From Aptenodytes patagonicus (Eukaryota; Chordata; Aves; Sphenisciformes; Spheniscidae): 64,000 nt of DNA. The notes beneath the pieces are model-generated. The model worked only from the letters and a program-made list of their open reading frames with translations. It ran no database searches and was not told the origin of the DNA. The position numbers and the translations under genes are program-made. The stretch spans positions 37,872,854 through 37,936,853 of the forward strand of contig NC_134953.1 in NCBI RefSeq assembly GCF_965638725.1, in the 5' to 3' direction. Positions 1 to 11,500 of this stretch are shown in pieces (within the stretch, counting starts at the first letter, position 1; each line of letters begins with the position of its first letter).

Positions 1-2190
1 GCAACTTGTGGCCTCTAGCTGAAGATGAGATTTTTTTTTTTACGTGTGCTGATTATTTGCATTTTATGCACTGAGTGGCTTACAGAAAGTGTAAATAATT
101 GCACAGCATTCCTTGGGCATCCCATGACACTCCACAAAAGGGCGTGCTTTACTCTTAAGACTTACACATCCCAGATTGCTTCAGATCCAGGTCTCCGGAA
201 TCACTTACACATTCGTAGGAAGGAGGAAAGCTTTTTGCTTGCAAAGCGCGGTGGGGTGCAGGCACTAGCGGAGCGCAGCAGGACAGGAGACCCGTGGGTT
301 TCTGGCCCCCACTACGCAGGTGTACGTGAGATGGGAGAGTGAAAAATCTGCTTCGGTCTTCCCATGGTTACCAATTGTAAAGCAATCTCATTTCCTGAGG
401 CGCGCCACTAACACACAAGAAAATAACAAAACCGTGTGGCAAAACTGCCAGTGCCTCAAGTTCCCCCGTCGGCTGATGGTACGAGACAGATAACTCGGCT
501 CTGCGAGATCCCCCTCCAGATACGGGAGTTTTGCAGCTCCCACCTACCCCTGGCAGCTCCCACCTACCCCCCATGGCTCCCCCTGCTCCCGCAGGATCCC
601 TGGCCCCCTGTGACCGTGCCTGCTGGTGGGCACTGCTCCAGCTGCATCCCACAGGGCTTCCAGTGCCAGGGTGAAAAAAGCCGCGGGCTGGTGCGAAGGG
701 CAGAAATAGCCGGTGGAGGGGTGCTTTCCCCCGTGTGGGGAGTTGTTTGCTCACACTGGAGGGGTGTGGAAGGGGTCGGCGCATGCCCGTGACCAGCGGA
801 AAATGAGAGGTGTTATTGCAGGAACGGCTTCCGCAGCCTTCAGCACGCGGAGGCTGATCGCCTCCCCACAGGCGTTCGCTTGGGTTCCTATTGATGCTGA
901 GCACCACCTTAAAAAAAAAAAAAAAAAAAAAAAAGAGTTGATGCTAAAAATACAAAGTAGAAAACAGGCTGGTAGGAATAACCGCTGCATGCGAGTCCTT
1001 CCATGCCTGCTTGGTTTGTCTCTCCTGTTTTTCCCATGCCAGAAAAAAAAAAACCCATCTGCGATGGTTCATAATAAATTGCATTGATGTCGAATGCGCA
1101 GCTCAACCCCTCGGTCCAGTGGTAAATCCCAGCCTGGAAAGGGGAGTTGCTGAAGAGTTTTCCTCCACCACTTTGGGGTTTTGGTGGAGCGCCGTGTCCC
1201 GGGGAAAGTCACCGCACAGCCCAGATTCCCACGGGGGACCTCTGTGGACTTTCCACCGCGTAAAAATAGATTTACCACAGACAACTCACACTATCAGCCA
1301 CAGCATTGTCAAAGGTGCTGGCAGCATGCTAGGCCCACATGTCGGTGCCTCAGTTAATCCAGCAGCTAATGGTATGACTAAGAAAAACCCCCACCGCTTA
1401 GATAACCTTGTTGTATGTAATTTATTCTTAAGTGAACTGGTTTAATCCCAACTAAAAGGCAAGCAAAAGGTATGAGCTAGCTGAAAGGCAGCTTCCATGT
1501 ATAAGGGCTTTCATGGCTTTCCCAGCTGGGCTCCTCGTGGAGCCACATGCTGTCCAAACCCTTTACCACGCTCCCTGGGATGCTCACACTGCACAGCGAT
1601 GACCCGGCTGCCCCAGATCAACCGTCGGGGTTGAGCAAATCCACTGTGCCCTTTCAGAAAGGAGCCAACACATTTCTACCAGGACCTACTCTCTAAATCA
1701 GTATTTTTTTTCACTTCACTGTGAATGTCTAAGATCCTGCTTCCCAAAAAAGAAAGGCATGAGATTCTTGAGATAATTTACTTTTGTGGAAAAATATTAT
1801 TTCCCAGTTGGTGAAACTTGCACTGACTGCAAACAGGCAGCTCCTAACCCTTGCAATGGACATGGGCTTGAGGCAGGGAAAATTGCTGCCGGTACCAATG
1901 CCAAAACGCAGCTGGCTGAAAATCAGGGGACACAAAAGTGTTGCTTTTTCTCTCCAGATGAAACAGCAAACACCCCGGAGCCCGCTGAGCACCGGGCAGG
2001 CACTGGGCAGGGTGCACGCCTGGACCACAAGCTGCCAGCAGCACATACCTTCAGTCGAGTTGGTTGGTCCCAGGTTTGCTTTTCTTCTCGGGCAAAACTG
2101 GAGATGAAGGTAGTGGGGATTATTTTTTTTGGAGTGATGAAGGCCTGGAGGGCAGAGCACTGGGCTTCTCTGTAGATGTCTCACTCCTGT
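1..2190. other. Upstream flank of SRGN, no gene recognised
   Basis: No frame in this stretch resembles a known protein, and the open frames on both strands are short and of random-looking composition. The notable sequence is a run of 24 A at 911-934; no AATAAA lies just upstream, so it does not look like the tail of a processed copy. In other vertebrates the next gene to the left would be KIFBP, but none of its coding sequence was seen here. Confidence 0.6.
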
Positions 2191-2194
2191 CAAT

Positions 2195-2211
2195 CAGGAA
2201 GTGGTGACGCA
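2195..2211 (+). promoter_or_regulatory. SRGN: Candidate SRGN proximal promoter: ETS site abutting CRE-like half site
   Basis: CAGGAAGTGG (2195-2204) matches an ETS/PU.1 site and runs straight into TGACGCA (2205-2211), which contains the CRE half site TGACG. The pair lies about 115-130 bases before the start codon. From memory, adjacent ETS and CRE elements are known in the human serglycin promoter, where they drive expression in blood cells. The sequence match is seen; the function is inferred. Confidence 0.5.
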
Positions 2212-2322
2212 GGTTATGGGTTGGGTTTGAGGTTTTGGAAACCTTTTCTAAAAGTTGATCTCCTCGCCCTGTTCTATTTCTGAAGTGTGAAGCCGTGGTG
2301 AAGGCTGGTGGCGAGCAGGGGG

Positions 2323-2413
2323 ATGCCGGCCAATATGCAGCTCCTCATCAGATGTAACGGGAGGATTTTCCTGGCTATTTGTTTAATCCTCTTTGTGGGA
2401 TACACAGTGCAAG
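2323..2413 (+). CDS. SRGN: SRGN coding exon 1 (signal peptide)
   Basis: Two in-frame ATGs occur, at 2323 and 2335, both with a purine at -3. From the second, the signal peptide up to VQG is 27 residues, the same as I recall for human serglycin, so 2335 may be the main start. The hydrophobic core is encoded at about 2365-2400. The donor is CAAG|GTAAAA, phase 1. Confidence 0.88.
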
Positions 2414-4768
2414 GTAAAACGGGGCGGTTGTTCTCTCGGTAATCCTCTTTCTGGGCTACGCAGTGTAGGCCAAGTAGGCAGCCTCCGAATTTTTCAAACT
2501 GACCTTCTTCTAGGGGTAATGAGGTCTACTCAGAAAGCCTGTTTTGCTAACATTTTGTTTTCTGGAGGGGGAATGGTAAGAAAAGGTGCTTTTTGCCAGT
2601 GGAACATTTCTGTGTCCTTTTCCCAGCCCCTATGAGAAAAAGACTTCATAAAATAAGTTGCTGTATGTATGTATATTTTCAATCCATATATTTCATTTTT
2701 TTTTTTTAATCGTCCCTTTCATAGTGGTCTGGTTATGTACTGTTATTCAGTGATGTAGTTACAGACAAAGTATGTAAGAGTTCCCATGTCATAACTACTA
2801 TGGTCTGCTTTCTTGGGGGTGCAGGAAACTAGTTTTAAGTATGAGGAAATTAAACGGTTTATTCGGTACAGAGAAATTGCAACACGCAGCACTAAAAGAA
2901 CTAAAAGGAAATGTTGATTCATGATGAGATGTACCCTGTGGATTTGTTTCTTGTGAGAGAGGAGCGCTTTTCAAGCATGTAGAATATAATTTGTCGCCAA
3001 ACAAAGGCTGTGATAGTGACAGCCTTTCATTACGTATCTACCATTCAGAGGTTGATCTTTGAGAGATTATGGCCTGCTTTTTGTACGTTGTTTATTTGCA
3101 AATTATTCAGCTATTTATTTTGTTGCCACTGTTATTATTAAAAACCTTCTTAATAATATTCTAAGAGAAGAAAATAACTATGAAAAAGGAATACGCTGTA
3201 AAAGAAGCAGGAAATGATACCCATGAGATCTTTCTCTTACAGAAGAGTGTAGGAGGTAGCTGAAAGTCATCTAGTACATTATTGAAATATATAAGGCAAT
3301 GGAGAAGTGTAATTACAGAAAGATATTCCCAAGAAAGCAAGAAAAAATAGATAAAGTGCCAACAGGGGGAGAATGCGCCAGGAGACTTCAGAACAAATTA
3401 ATAACATGAGACCAAGAGGAAGGATGAAATGCTACTGTTTTTATCTTTACTATGCAATCGTTATTGTCTCCTTTTGGTATTTTTTGAAGACCTGCTTTTC
3501 AGTGGCAGCCCCGATCAGGCACCTGGGGGGCACCAGAACTGAAACCATGGGTTTACGTAACCCTGGGCTGTGTCTAGGAGACGCCTGAACTGTCTCTCCT
3601 CCAGAAACGCGCTTCAAGAGCCTGCGTAATCCCCAAATCTGCTCCCGTGGCAGGTGGATCTCGGCACACCTTGAGTTTCCGACCTCCCCACCAAAACTCA
3701 TCCCATTGAACTCGAAGGGGCTGAGCTGAGGCATGCAAAGCCAAGGCAGAGTCAGCTCTGACCCTCGCTGGAGCCAACAGAGAAAGGGAGGGCGCAGGAG
3801 CCAGCTCTCTGCTGGGGTGGCTTGTCCCCAGGAGATTTTGAAATACCTTCACCAGCTTCGGGAAGAGCTGCAGGTGGCTGAGCCCGCAGGTCCCCCATGG
3901 ATGTGCCATGCCCCAAGCTGGGGATGAGCGCTGCTGTGACGTCAGCGTGAGGCAGTGGTTTCCCACGGGGTTTCGATTTCTACTTCCTGTGGACTTCCCA
4001 GTGCCGTGTGCGAGATGCACGCAATGTCTCTGATAGCAAGGATGCTACTTAGGATATCAGTAGCCATTTAAAAAAAGTCTTCAGGGTTAATTTAGTTTTT
4101 GGCAGTTGAGCAATCAGGGCCACACAAATTACTTCCTTCTGCTCCTTTAAGCTTTACTAGGTGCTCATAAAGTTAATAGGTCCTGGTGAATAATGTTCTG
4201 GTCCCGGTGAATAACGCGTGGCTGATTCGATCAGGTGCTCCGATGCAGAAGGCAAGGTACAAGAGAGTGAGATGCCGCCCTGACGCCTGGTCCGCTAACT
4301 GCATCAAAGAGAAGGGGCCCTGGTTTTACATGCCCACTGGTGGAGCCAACAGGATCCTTCCTCCCATGGCAGACCCGTCCCTGTAAGTTCATTTGCTGCA
4401 CATTCATCATTAATGCTAGCACCCAAAAATGTCCAGTTTTCCTGTCTCGACAGTCCTGTCACAGCGTGGCTCACCCATGGGAATGTGAGGCTTCGGTGTG
4501 TTCACTTAAGAGATAATAAATTTGGAATAAACTAGCTGCCATTCTGCATTTCAGGATGAAGAGATACCAGGAGCTGGATGACATATTTCCGCTCTCGGAT
4601 GAGGAGTCCGGCTCCGGGTCTGACGCTGTGGTGGAAGCGGAGCCAGCCTCCGGGTCGGGGCTCAGCGACGGCGATGGCTTCTCCGAGTCAAAGCTGCCTG
4701 TCTTCCTAGTGGGCCCGCGAGGCAGCGAGCTGAAGCAAAAGCTAACGGAGGAGGATTTGCTCCTGTAG
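2323..4768 (+). CDS. SRGN: Serglycin, whole gene span (3 coding exons)
   Basis: Serglycin is the core protein of the intragranular proteoglycan of mast cells, granulocytes, platelets and other blood cells; its glycosaminoglycan chains hold proteases and other basic cargo. Coding exons are 2323-2413, 4235-4382 and 4555-4768, joined in phases 1 and 2, giving 150 codons from the first ATG or 146 from the second (2335). The protein has a hydrophobic signal peptide ending TVQG, a mature N-terminal part with two cysteines (RVRCRPD and SANC) as in the mammalian protein, and an acidic Ser-Gly part in exon 3. The C-terminus EEDLLL resembles human EEDFML. Only four SG dipeptides are present, in two clusters, fewer than the long SG run of mammals. 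The gene ends about 640 bases before the VPS26A start codon. Confidence 0.95.
2414..4234 (+). other. SRGN: SRGN intron 1
   Basis: About 1.8 kb, GT-AG. It is AT-rich with homopolymer T runs (for example 2697-2709). No repeat family, RNA gene or further exon was recognised. Confidence 0.7.
4235..4382 (+). CDS. SRGN: SRGN coding exon 2
   Basis: Encodes the start of the mature protein, APMQKARYKRVRCRPD onward, with the conserved pair of cysteines and the EKGPWF stretch that matches EKGPMF in human serglycin. The acceptor is GATCAG|GTGC and the donor CCCT|GTAAGT, phase 2. Confidence 0.93.
4555..4768 (+). CDS. SRGN: SRGN coding exon 3 (Ser-Gly attachment region) with stop
   Basis: Starts with the second half of a split Leu codon, then MKRYQELDDIFPLSDEESG; human has LNRIFPLSEDYSG at the same place. 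SG dipeptides at 4607-4618 and 4649-4660 sit among Asp and Glu, the usual setting for xylosyltransferase attachment of glycosaminoglycan. The TAG stop is at 4766-4768. Confidence 0.94.
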
Positions 4769-4884
4769 GGCTGGAGACGTTGGCCTCCTCGTGATGGCAG
4801 CGGCCTCCCTCACCTCCCGCGCCCCTTCCCCAGTGCCTGACCTGATGCGACGGCCACAAAGCGGTTTTAAACCAACTCCAAATC

Positions 4885-4890
4885 AATAAA
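4885..4890 (+). terminator. SRGN: SRGN polyadenylation signal
   Basis: Canonical AATAAA, 117 bases after the stop codon, followed by T-rich sequence from about 4905. Confidence 0.85.
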
Positions 4891-5286
4891 AACTTTGCCT
4901 TAAGATCTTTATTGCTTTCACTCACTAAAAAAAAATCTTTGTTTGGTCTGAACTCGCTCTTTGCTTTTTGTGGGTGGGGCAGCCATCCCAATCAGGGGAA
5001 AACAGGTTTTGGGGGCCCTGTCTGACCTGTGCGGATGTCATCGTGCTCCAGGGGTAACAAATTAAAAACCTTTGTGTGGTGGGAGTCGCCTGCACTTTTA
5101 CAAAACTCAGCTAGTCACGTAAAATCCGCCCGAGCGGCTGCCTCGCAGCGCCGCGCTCCCGTTCCCCTAAAAAGCACAAAAACCTGCCGACCCTCTTGGG
5201 ACCACGACCATGGCTTCCGGTCAGAGGCAGGCCGCCCCCCCGCGCCGCCGCCTCCCGGCCGCTAGGCGGCGCCCTCCTGCCGAGGC

Positions 5287-5296
5287 GCGCATGCGC
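5287..5296. promoter_or_regulatory. VPS26A: NRF1-type palindrome in VPS26A promoter
   Basis: GCGCATGCGC, a perfect match to the NRF1 core, about 230 bases before the start codon. Confidence 0.55.
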
Positions 5297-5391
5297 CGCC
5301 ACCACCCCGACCCCGCCCTCCCGCCGGCCGGCCCTCGGCGGGCACGGGGCGGTCGGCGGCGGCGGCGGGAAGGCGGAGGGGGAGCGGTCAC

Positions 5392-5428
5392 GTGCGGCGG
5401 GGGGGGCGTGGTGCGGCGGGGGGGCGTG
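5392..5428 (+). repeat. Two-copy G-rich tandem repeat in VPS26A promoter
   Basis: A 19-base unit (GTGCGG, eight G, CGTG counted with overlap) at 5392-5410 is followed directly by an 18-base copy at 5411-5428 with one G fewer. Each copy contains a GGGGGCGTG GC/KLF-type box, and the first overlaps the E-box at 5389-5394. Confidence 0.75.
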
Positions 5429-5526
5429 GCGTGGCGGGCTGTAAGGTCACATGACAGGGGCGCGGGCCGGGGCGGCTGGTGCTGGTGGCGCGCGGGGCGG
5501 GAGTCGGCCGCGGAGGGGCACGCACC

Positions 5527-5529
5527 ATG
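5527..5529 (+). CDS. VPS26A: VPS26A coding exon 1 (ATG only)
   Basis: The exon ends directly after the initiator, ATG|GTGAGT, so exon 1 supplies only Met. The reading continues in exon 2 with Ser-Phe-Leu-Gly-Gly, as in human VPS26A. Confidence 0.88.
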
Positions 5530-8500
5530 GTGAGTGCGGGAGGGGCGTCCGTTACCCGCGCCGTTAGCCGCCAGCCACCGCTCCGCGCGCGCCCGCCGCC
5601 TCAGGCGGCGGCCTGGGTCGGGTCGGGTCAGGCCGGGCCGGGCCGGGCGGTGCCTCCCTCCCTCCCTCTTTCCCTTCCTCCCTCCCCACCTGTGGCTCCG
5701 GGCTGTGCGTGAGGAGAGCCGCCCCGCCGGGCGCGGTTTGCCCTCCGGCGCCGCCGGTTGTGCCCCCCTCGATCCCGGCCCGGCCGCGGAGCGCCCGGTG
5801 ACACCCCACCCCCCCCCCCCGGCGCCGGCCTGGCCGCCCCCTCCCCGACCTGCGTCACGCGGCCGCGCTGCTCCCCGCCGCCCGCCTCGCCCCGAGCTGC
5901 GCCCGGGCCTGGCGGCGCCCGCCCCGCGCCGGGTGGGGTCGCCCCGGGGAGGGAGGTGGCGGCCGCCTCCTCGCGGGAGCCGCTGCTGTGCGGAGCGGGC
6001 TCTGGGAAGAGCTGGCAAAACAGCAGGGGCCGAGATGGCGAAAACCAAAGGTTTGGGGTGTTTTTAATATAACTTATGGATTAAGGCTTGGGATGTTCCC
6101 CTGCTTCTCCTCCATGCGCACATGGCCTCGCCAATACAGGCTTTAGTCATGAAACTCGGCTTCCATTTTTCCTACACAGCTGCTGTCGGGGGGGGCTTTG
6201 GGGAAAGTGCATGTGATAGTCCTGGAAGCATCAGTAAATCTTTCAGCAGTCCCGTAAGGCAGCGCTTAAAATGACAGCAGTTGGTAGTAATCCTTCAGGG
6301 CTGGTGAAATAGCAGCCACTTAGTGCTTAGCAGGTTTGGCCTAGGCAAAGTGCTTGGTGTGCTGTGATGTATAGATTTAAAAAAATACATATCTTAAAAG
6401 AATCAGCTAGGTCAATGCACTTTGGGTTTCTGAAGCGTGTGGATTCCTTAACGTGTGTGTCTATCTCTGTGGACATGCAAAAGCTTTTTTGGGCTCCATG
6501 TGAAGCTGAGGCTGGGATTTCTGCACCATTTATATGCTGCTGGGAATCCTACAAGTCCTTTAGTACAGCTATAACACATAAGGACTGAATGCAGATTGAT
6601 TTCTGTCTTGATGTAGCAAAATCTTCAGCGTCTGTCTTTTTGCATGAAATCAAGAATGTAGCTTAGCGTTTGGCCAGCTTCTGAAAACCTTAGTTCTCTG
6701 TCTTCATTTTCTTAAGCTGTAACATAATAAGCCATATGATGGCTTCTTAAAATACTTCTTGTTTTGCATAGTTTCCCCGTAGCGGTATCGTCGATAGCAA
6801 CTGGAGGAGATACCAGCTGTTGATTTCTTTATTCCATATGTTCTTGTCCTCTCTGGATGAGATCATGGCTAATCTCTTGGGGGTACAGTTGAAATATTCA
6901 TATGCAGTGTCTTGAGAAGTGATGTGTTACCAATGTTAGTTCTGGCTGACTGCTTTAAATGATGGTACAGCTTCATAATTTGGAAGGTACTGTGAGACCA
7001 TCTTGTATAATGTTTACTTAAAGGTAATGTGCTTCCTTGTTTGCTTGGGGGGAAGAAAAGTATAAGGCTAATCTGGAGAACGAATGCAGAATTTCTGAGG
7101 AAAAAAATATGGGCAGGCCCAAAAGTAATCTGTGTAACAGTTTAAAATAGTCTAAAGATTTGGAATTCTTGTTGAAACTTTCTTCTTTCTCTCTCCCTCT
7201 TCCCCAGAAGCCAAAAATCGGGAATGGTTCTAGTGTGCAGTCATTTAAAAAAAAAAAAAGTTTTTTCTTGTTTCAGCAATTAATGTGAATAGGTGCCTGG
7301 CAGAGACTTGGAGGACCATTTGGTCTTAGTTTGACCACCTTGTTGGTCATCTGCCTCTGCTTTCGTGTGAGAATGTGAAGTAGATACAACTAGGTTTCAG
7401 TTAGTTACACACATCTTTGTGGATTGAATTAGGGCTTCTTGCTATCTGAACAAATAAAGTCAGTTTAGTCCTGTGTGAATCGCTGTTTTATAGCTCAAAA
7501 TTGCACCGTGTCTTTGCTTGACTTGTAGGGGTAAGCAAAAAGTCACTCAATGTTCCTACTGCTAGGCAGCAGCATTCAGATCAAACTTTCCTCTAGGCTT
7601 TTTGTTATTAATGCTACATTTCAAACTTCAGGTCCCCATAATGTCTTGAAATGTGTTCTTACTCAATTTTTGAGATTAGACTGGTGAAGCGAGAATGACT
7701 TTCATGTATACCAAATTCATCTAGTTGAAGTGGATGCTCTCGTTTGAGAACATAGTGTAATTTCTCCAAAAAAACCCAAAATCACACTGAATTAGTGAAG
7801 TGTAGTCTGCTTTAGTACATCAAAGCAGATTAGTGCCTAATTCTTAAGAGAAAATGTGGGCTTTTGTACTAATCTGGTTGAGTTTCCCATAGAGCCGCTA
7901 ATGTGTTTTGCAGCTGCTTGGAAGAAATGTTTGTGCAAGGTCAAAGGATGGTCTCTCCTAGTTTCTTGGGTTTGGTGCTGGTCAAAAGTTCGTGCCTTGG
8001 GAATGCTGCTGTAAGGTGAGGACAAACATTTCATGCTCATAATGGATTGGTGCCTGGAGCAGTATTATGGGTAAACTTGTAACATCCACTCCATCTGAGG
8101 GCGGAGTTGTGTAGCTAACATAGATTGTATGAAGAACCACTGCCTCTTGAACCTACTAGTGCTCTCTTCGTTTGCTAAGAGAACTGTGGGCGTAGGAAGA
8201 GGCAGCAAATAGAAGTCCCTATTCCCCTTCGCCAACCTGGGGGATGCTTTAGGCCTTGTATTATATCCCCTGTTGTTGTTTCTTTTCACCCTACTTTGCT
8301 CTGTTATTCCTCCTACTTCTGATCATCCTTGTTACTGCTGTTTATGCAGTAAGTTATAGCGGGTATAGAGCAATATGTAGTTTTTGGCATAATATCTGAA
8401 ATCCTAAACCAGATGGAATAAATTCGTTAAAGATTTTTTTTGAAGTGTGGTTTAAAAATGATTCATTTTTTTTAAAGTGAAATCAGTGATTAGAAGCTTT

Positions 8501-11500
8501 GCAGTGGCAGAAACCAGAGGTGTGTTTGCAATGGTAATGTTTTAAATATTTGTTAGTATTTTAATGTAGTAGTAATAATGGTAATTATGCTGCGTACTTT
8601 TTTTATAAACATTATATTTTGTAAGAGCTGTCGCTGCTTGTTACTGACCTGATTTCAATTATTTGCTAGATGAACAACTGTCTTTTGTCATCGCTATTTT
8701 TTGGGTCTCTAATACATAATGGCTTTGTAACTTCATAGGAGCGCAGATGTTTTTCCCCAATGTATAGTGTACAGCTGCAAGTAAATACCACATGTAAAAT
8801 GGAGTGTCTGCTGTGCAGTAACTTATCTAATTCTTGTTATTCCAGAGTTTTCTTGGAGGCCTTTTCATTCCTGCTTGCGAGATTGATGTTATTCTTAATG
8901 ATGCTGAAACACGAAAAACAGCAGAAATCAAAACAGAAGATGGTAAAGTAGAAAAGCATTTTCTCTTCTATGATGGAGAATCTGTTTCAGGAAAGGTAAA
9001 TTTTTTTTTTCAAAGTGACTATTAATTACTGTACTGATTATGGCATGCAGATGCATATAGGAAGTTAAATGAAAAACTGATATAAGCAAGAGCTGCGATT
9101 TCAGCTTATGTTGTTATTCAAAGAGGAAACAGTGTTTTCCTATATATGTTCTTTTTAACCACGGTCATTCAGGCAACTGATAAAACTGAATGTTTTGAAC
9201 AGTAGCTGTTTATTTGTTTTGTCATCTTGTATTTACGAATAAGCTTTTTGTGCAACCATGTACAATCCTGTTGTTGCTTCTGACAAGAAAACTATTCCAA
9301 ACTGGATCCCCCTGTTTCCCCTTCCCCTTGAACTCCAAAATCCACAACCTGACACGTGTAACAGTAACTTTTGGCTGGTGCAGCCAACTTGCTTTGCATA
9401 CCCTGAAGCCAAGCCTTACGTTTCATGCCCTGAAGTGGTTTCTGGAATTGCATCAGAGGAGCAACATACTAAGTTCATCTGGCTGCTGAGTCAGCAAGAG
9501 TTTTTCTTGTTGGAAAAAAAAAGTGAAGTTGAGATTGCCAGAGGGATTCCTCTGCTTTTAGTATTGCACCTAGGAACTCCTTGCCATCACTCTGGTTTTA
9601 CTGGAGCCATTCTCATTCTCTGAATATTTCTGTTATGATTTGCTTTTCCTCCAAGAAGCGTGGGCCAGGTATTGGGTTCTGAGATTGACTTTTAAATACC
9701 TACTTCGATCTTGACTGACCTATTGTCACTGGGTATCTTCCTGCTCTTAAGATATCTTTCCATGCTAAGATCTTGGTTCTCTAGAAAGATCCTTCTATGG
9801 ATGTGAAACTCTGACAAGATGGGCCTTAAACTCGGGAAACTGAGGGAACTAGCATTTGTATGTTCACTGGCCTGAGCACTTCTTGCTTGTATCAGCAACG
9901 CCTGAGAGGTGCCTGATGAGTTTTGGCTAACACAAACACAGTGGGATGGGGAGGTTTGGAAGTCCAGTAATTTATTGGACAACTTCCCCCTACCTCTCTC
10001 CTCCTTCTTTTCACCACAAAGGTAGGTTATTCAAGTGGTTTACTTCCTATTTATATATCAACGATGTACTGGATTTCAAGGTACAGGAATTTCTCTGGTC
10101 ATCGCTACCTCATAAGGAAACATTAGATATACTTAATATTTACATGTTTCCATAGAAAGTAACCTTATGGAATCTTTTCTTGTGAGGCAAGGTGTGATAG
10201 TGAGAATCAAATTCAGAAAATGCAGATCTTGATAGTAGGTTTCATTATCTGTTATTTTTCATTGACTTCTCTAACACCAACATTTAGCTATCTGCTGAGG
10301 AAGGGACTTAAGTTCACTTGACTTGAAAGGAATGCATCTCATTGCAGATCTCTTGTGGACTTCCAGATGTGACTGTCAGAACGTGTTTTGAAGCTCTCTG
10401 CCTTCAAAGATGGCAAGGGGGTTGCGACTGGCTTATGTGAACTCTACTGAAGCTTTGGCTTAGATTCTTAATTTTGGGACTCGAAAGTTTCAAGCTTACT
10501 TATTAAATTCAGTCTCATGGGTGATTGATTAGATTTTTCTTAAATGCTCTAGTGGCACCTGGGTAATGCTTAATTTCATCATCAGCTGTTTGATTTGGTT
10601 GTCTTCAAGCTCAGATAGTGCTGTTGAGAAGAGGTCTCAGTTTTCATAGGCATGTAGTAATGTACTTTCCTTTTTACTAAGACCATGTATTAGAGTGAAA
10701 GTGTTGACAAGTTTTAACTGGTGTTTTTTTTGCCTTGGTAGGTGACTGTCTCCTTTAAGCAGCGTGGGAAGAGGCTAGAGCACCAAGGAATTAGAATTGA
10801 ATTTGTAGGACAAATTGGTGAGTTTTGAATCTATAAAAGAGATGTTAGGTGCGTGTGGTTTATGGAACTTTGCACTTGTGACTGCCAGCAGTTTGGCTCA
10901 AACATTGCAACCTGATCGGGTTAGTGGATGACAAGCGTCAAAGGAAGATCATATCCTACTCATTTTAACACAAGTGATGTACTAATTTGTGCTAGTCAGA
11001 AAATCACTGGGAGGGAAGATATGTATATGTGAGGGAGAACTGGGATGGTGAGTATTGAGTCTGTTTCAGACCGGTTAAGAGTTTGATTAAGAACCACTAG
11101 AGATTTCTAAAAACTAAACTTGTGACCATGGTACACGTTTTCTACTTCATATGTTTCAGACTATTCATTTTTAACTTAAACAGTCTTCCCTCTGACTAAA
11201 AATGATGAATGACCCTGATGTAAAAAGCAAAATCAAAGCACTTGATTATTTTTTCTGCTTGTGCCTTGTTTTGCCTGTGTTTAAGGTTCCAAGCCAAAAT
11301 ATCAGGTGTACCTACTGTGTCAGACTTCTTAATTCTTGTCTTTAATTCTGACTCTGAAAGAGAAGCAGCATAGAAAAGAAATGATGGGGCAGCCTATAGG
11401 AAAACACTTCTAAAATAATTCCTTGGTGGTTGGTTTTCTAAAACATCGTTTTACACTGTTAATGTAAAGTAGTATTGAAGCTTCAGAGGATCTCTGCTTT

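Larger units (their letters stand above)
5100..6040 (+). promoter_or_regulatory. VPS26A: CpG-island promoter of VPS26A
   Basis: A very GC- and CpG-rich block surrounds the VPS26A start codon and the first part of intron 1. It contains the palindrome GCGCATGCGC at 5287-5296 (NRF1-type), GTCACGTG at 5387-5394, GTCACATGAC at 5446-5455, several GGGGCG boxes, and C-rich and TCCC-rich tracts at 5649-5690 and 5809-5821. No TATA box was noticed, as is usual for a housekeeping gene. Confidence 0.85.

Noticed and set aside
368-907. 179-codon open frame on the - strand upstream of SRGN
   Set aside because: Low-complexity Gly/Ser/Pro-rich translation with no family resemblance.
911-934. Run of 24 A as the tail of a processed gene copy
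   Set aside because: No AATAAA in the preceding bases, no recognisable coding remnant before it, and no obvious target duplication.
5221-6048. 275-codon open frame on the - strand across the VPS26A CpG island
   Set aside because: Almost only Arg, Gly, Ala and Pro; long frames of this kind arise by chance in CpG-rich DNA because stops are AT-rich.
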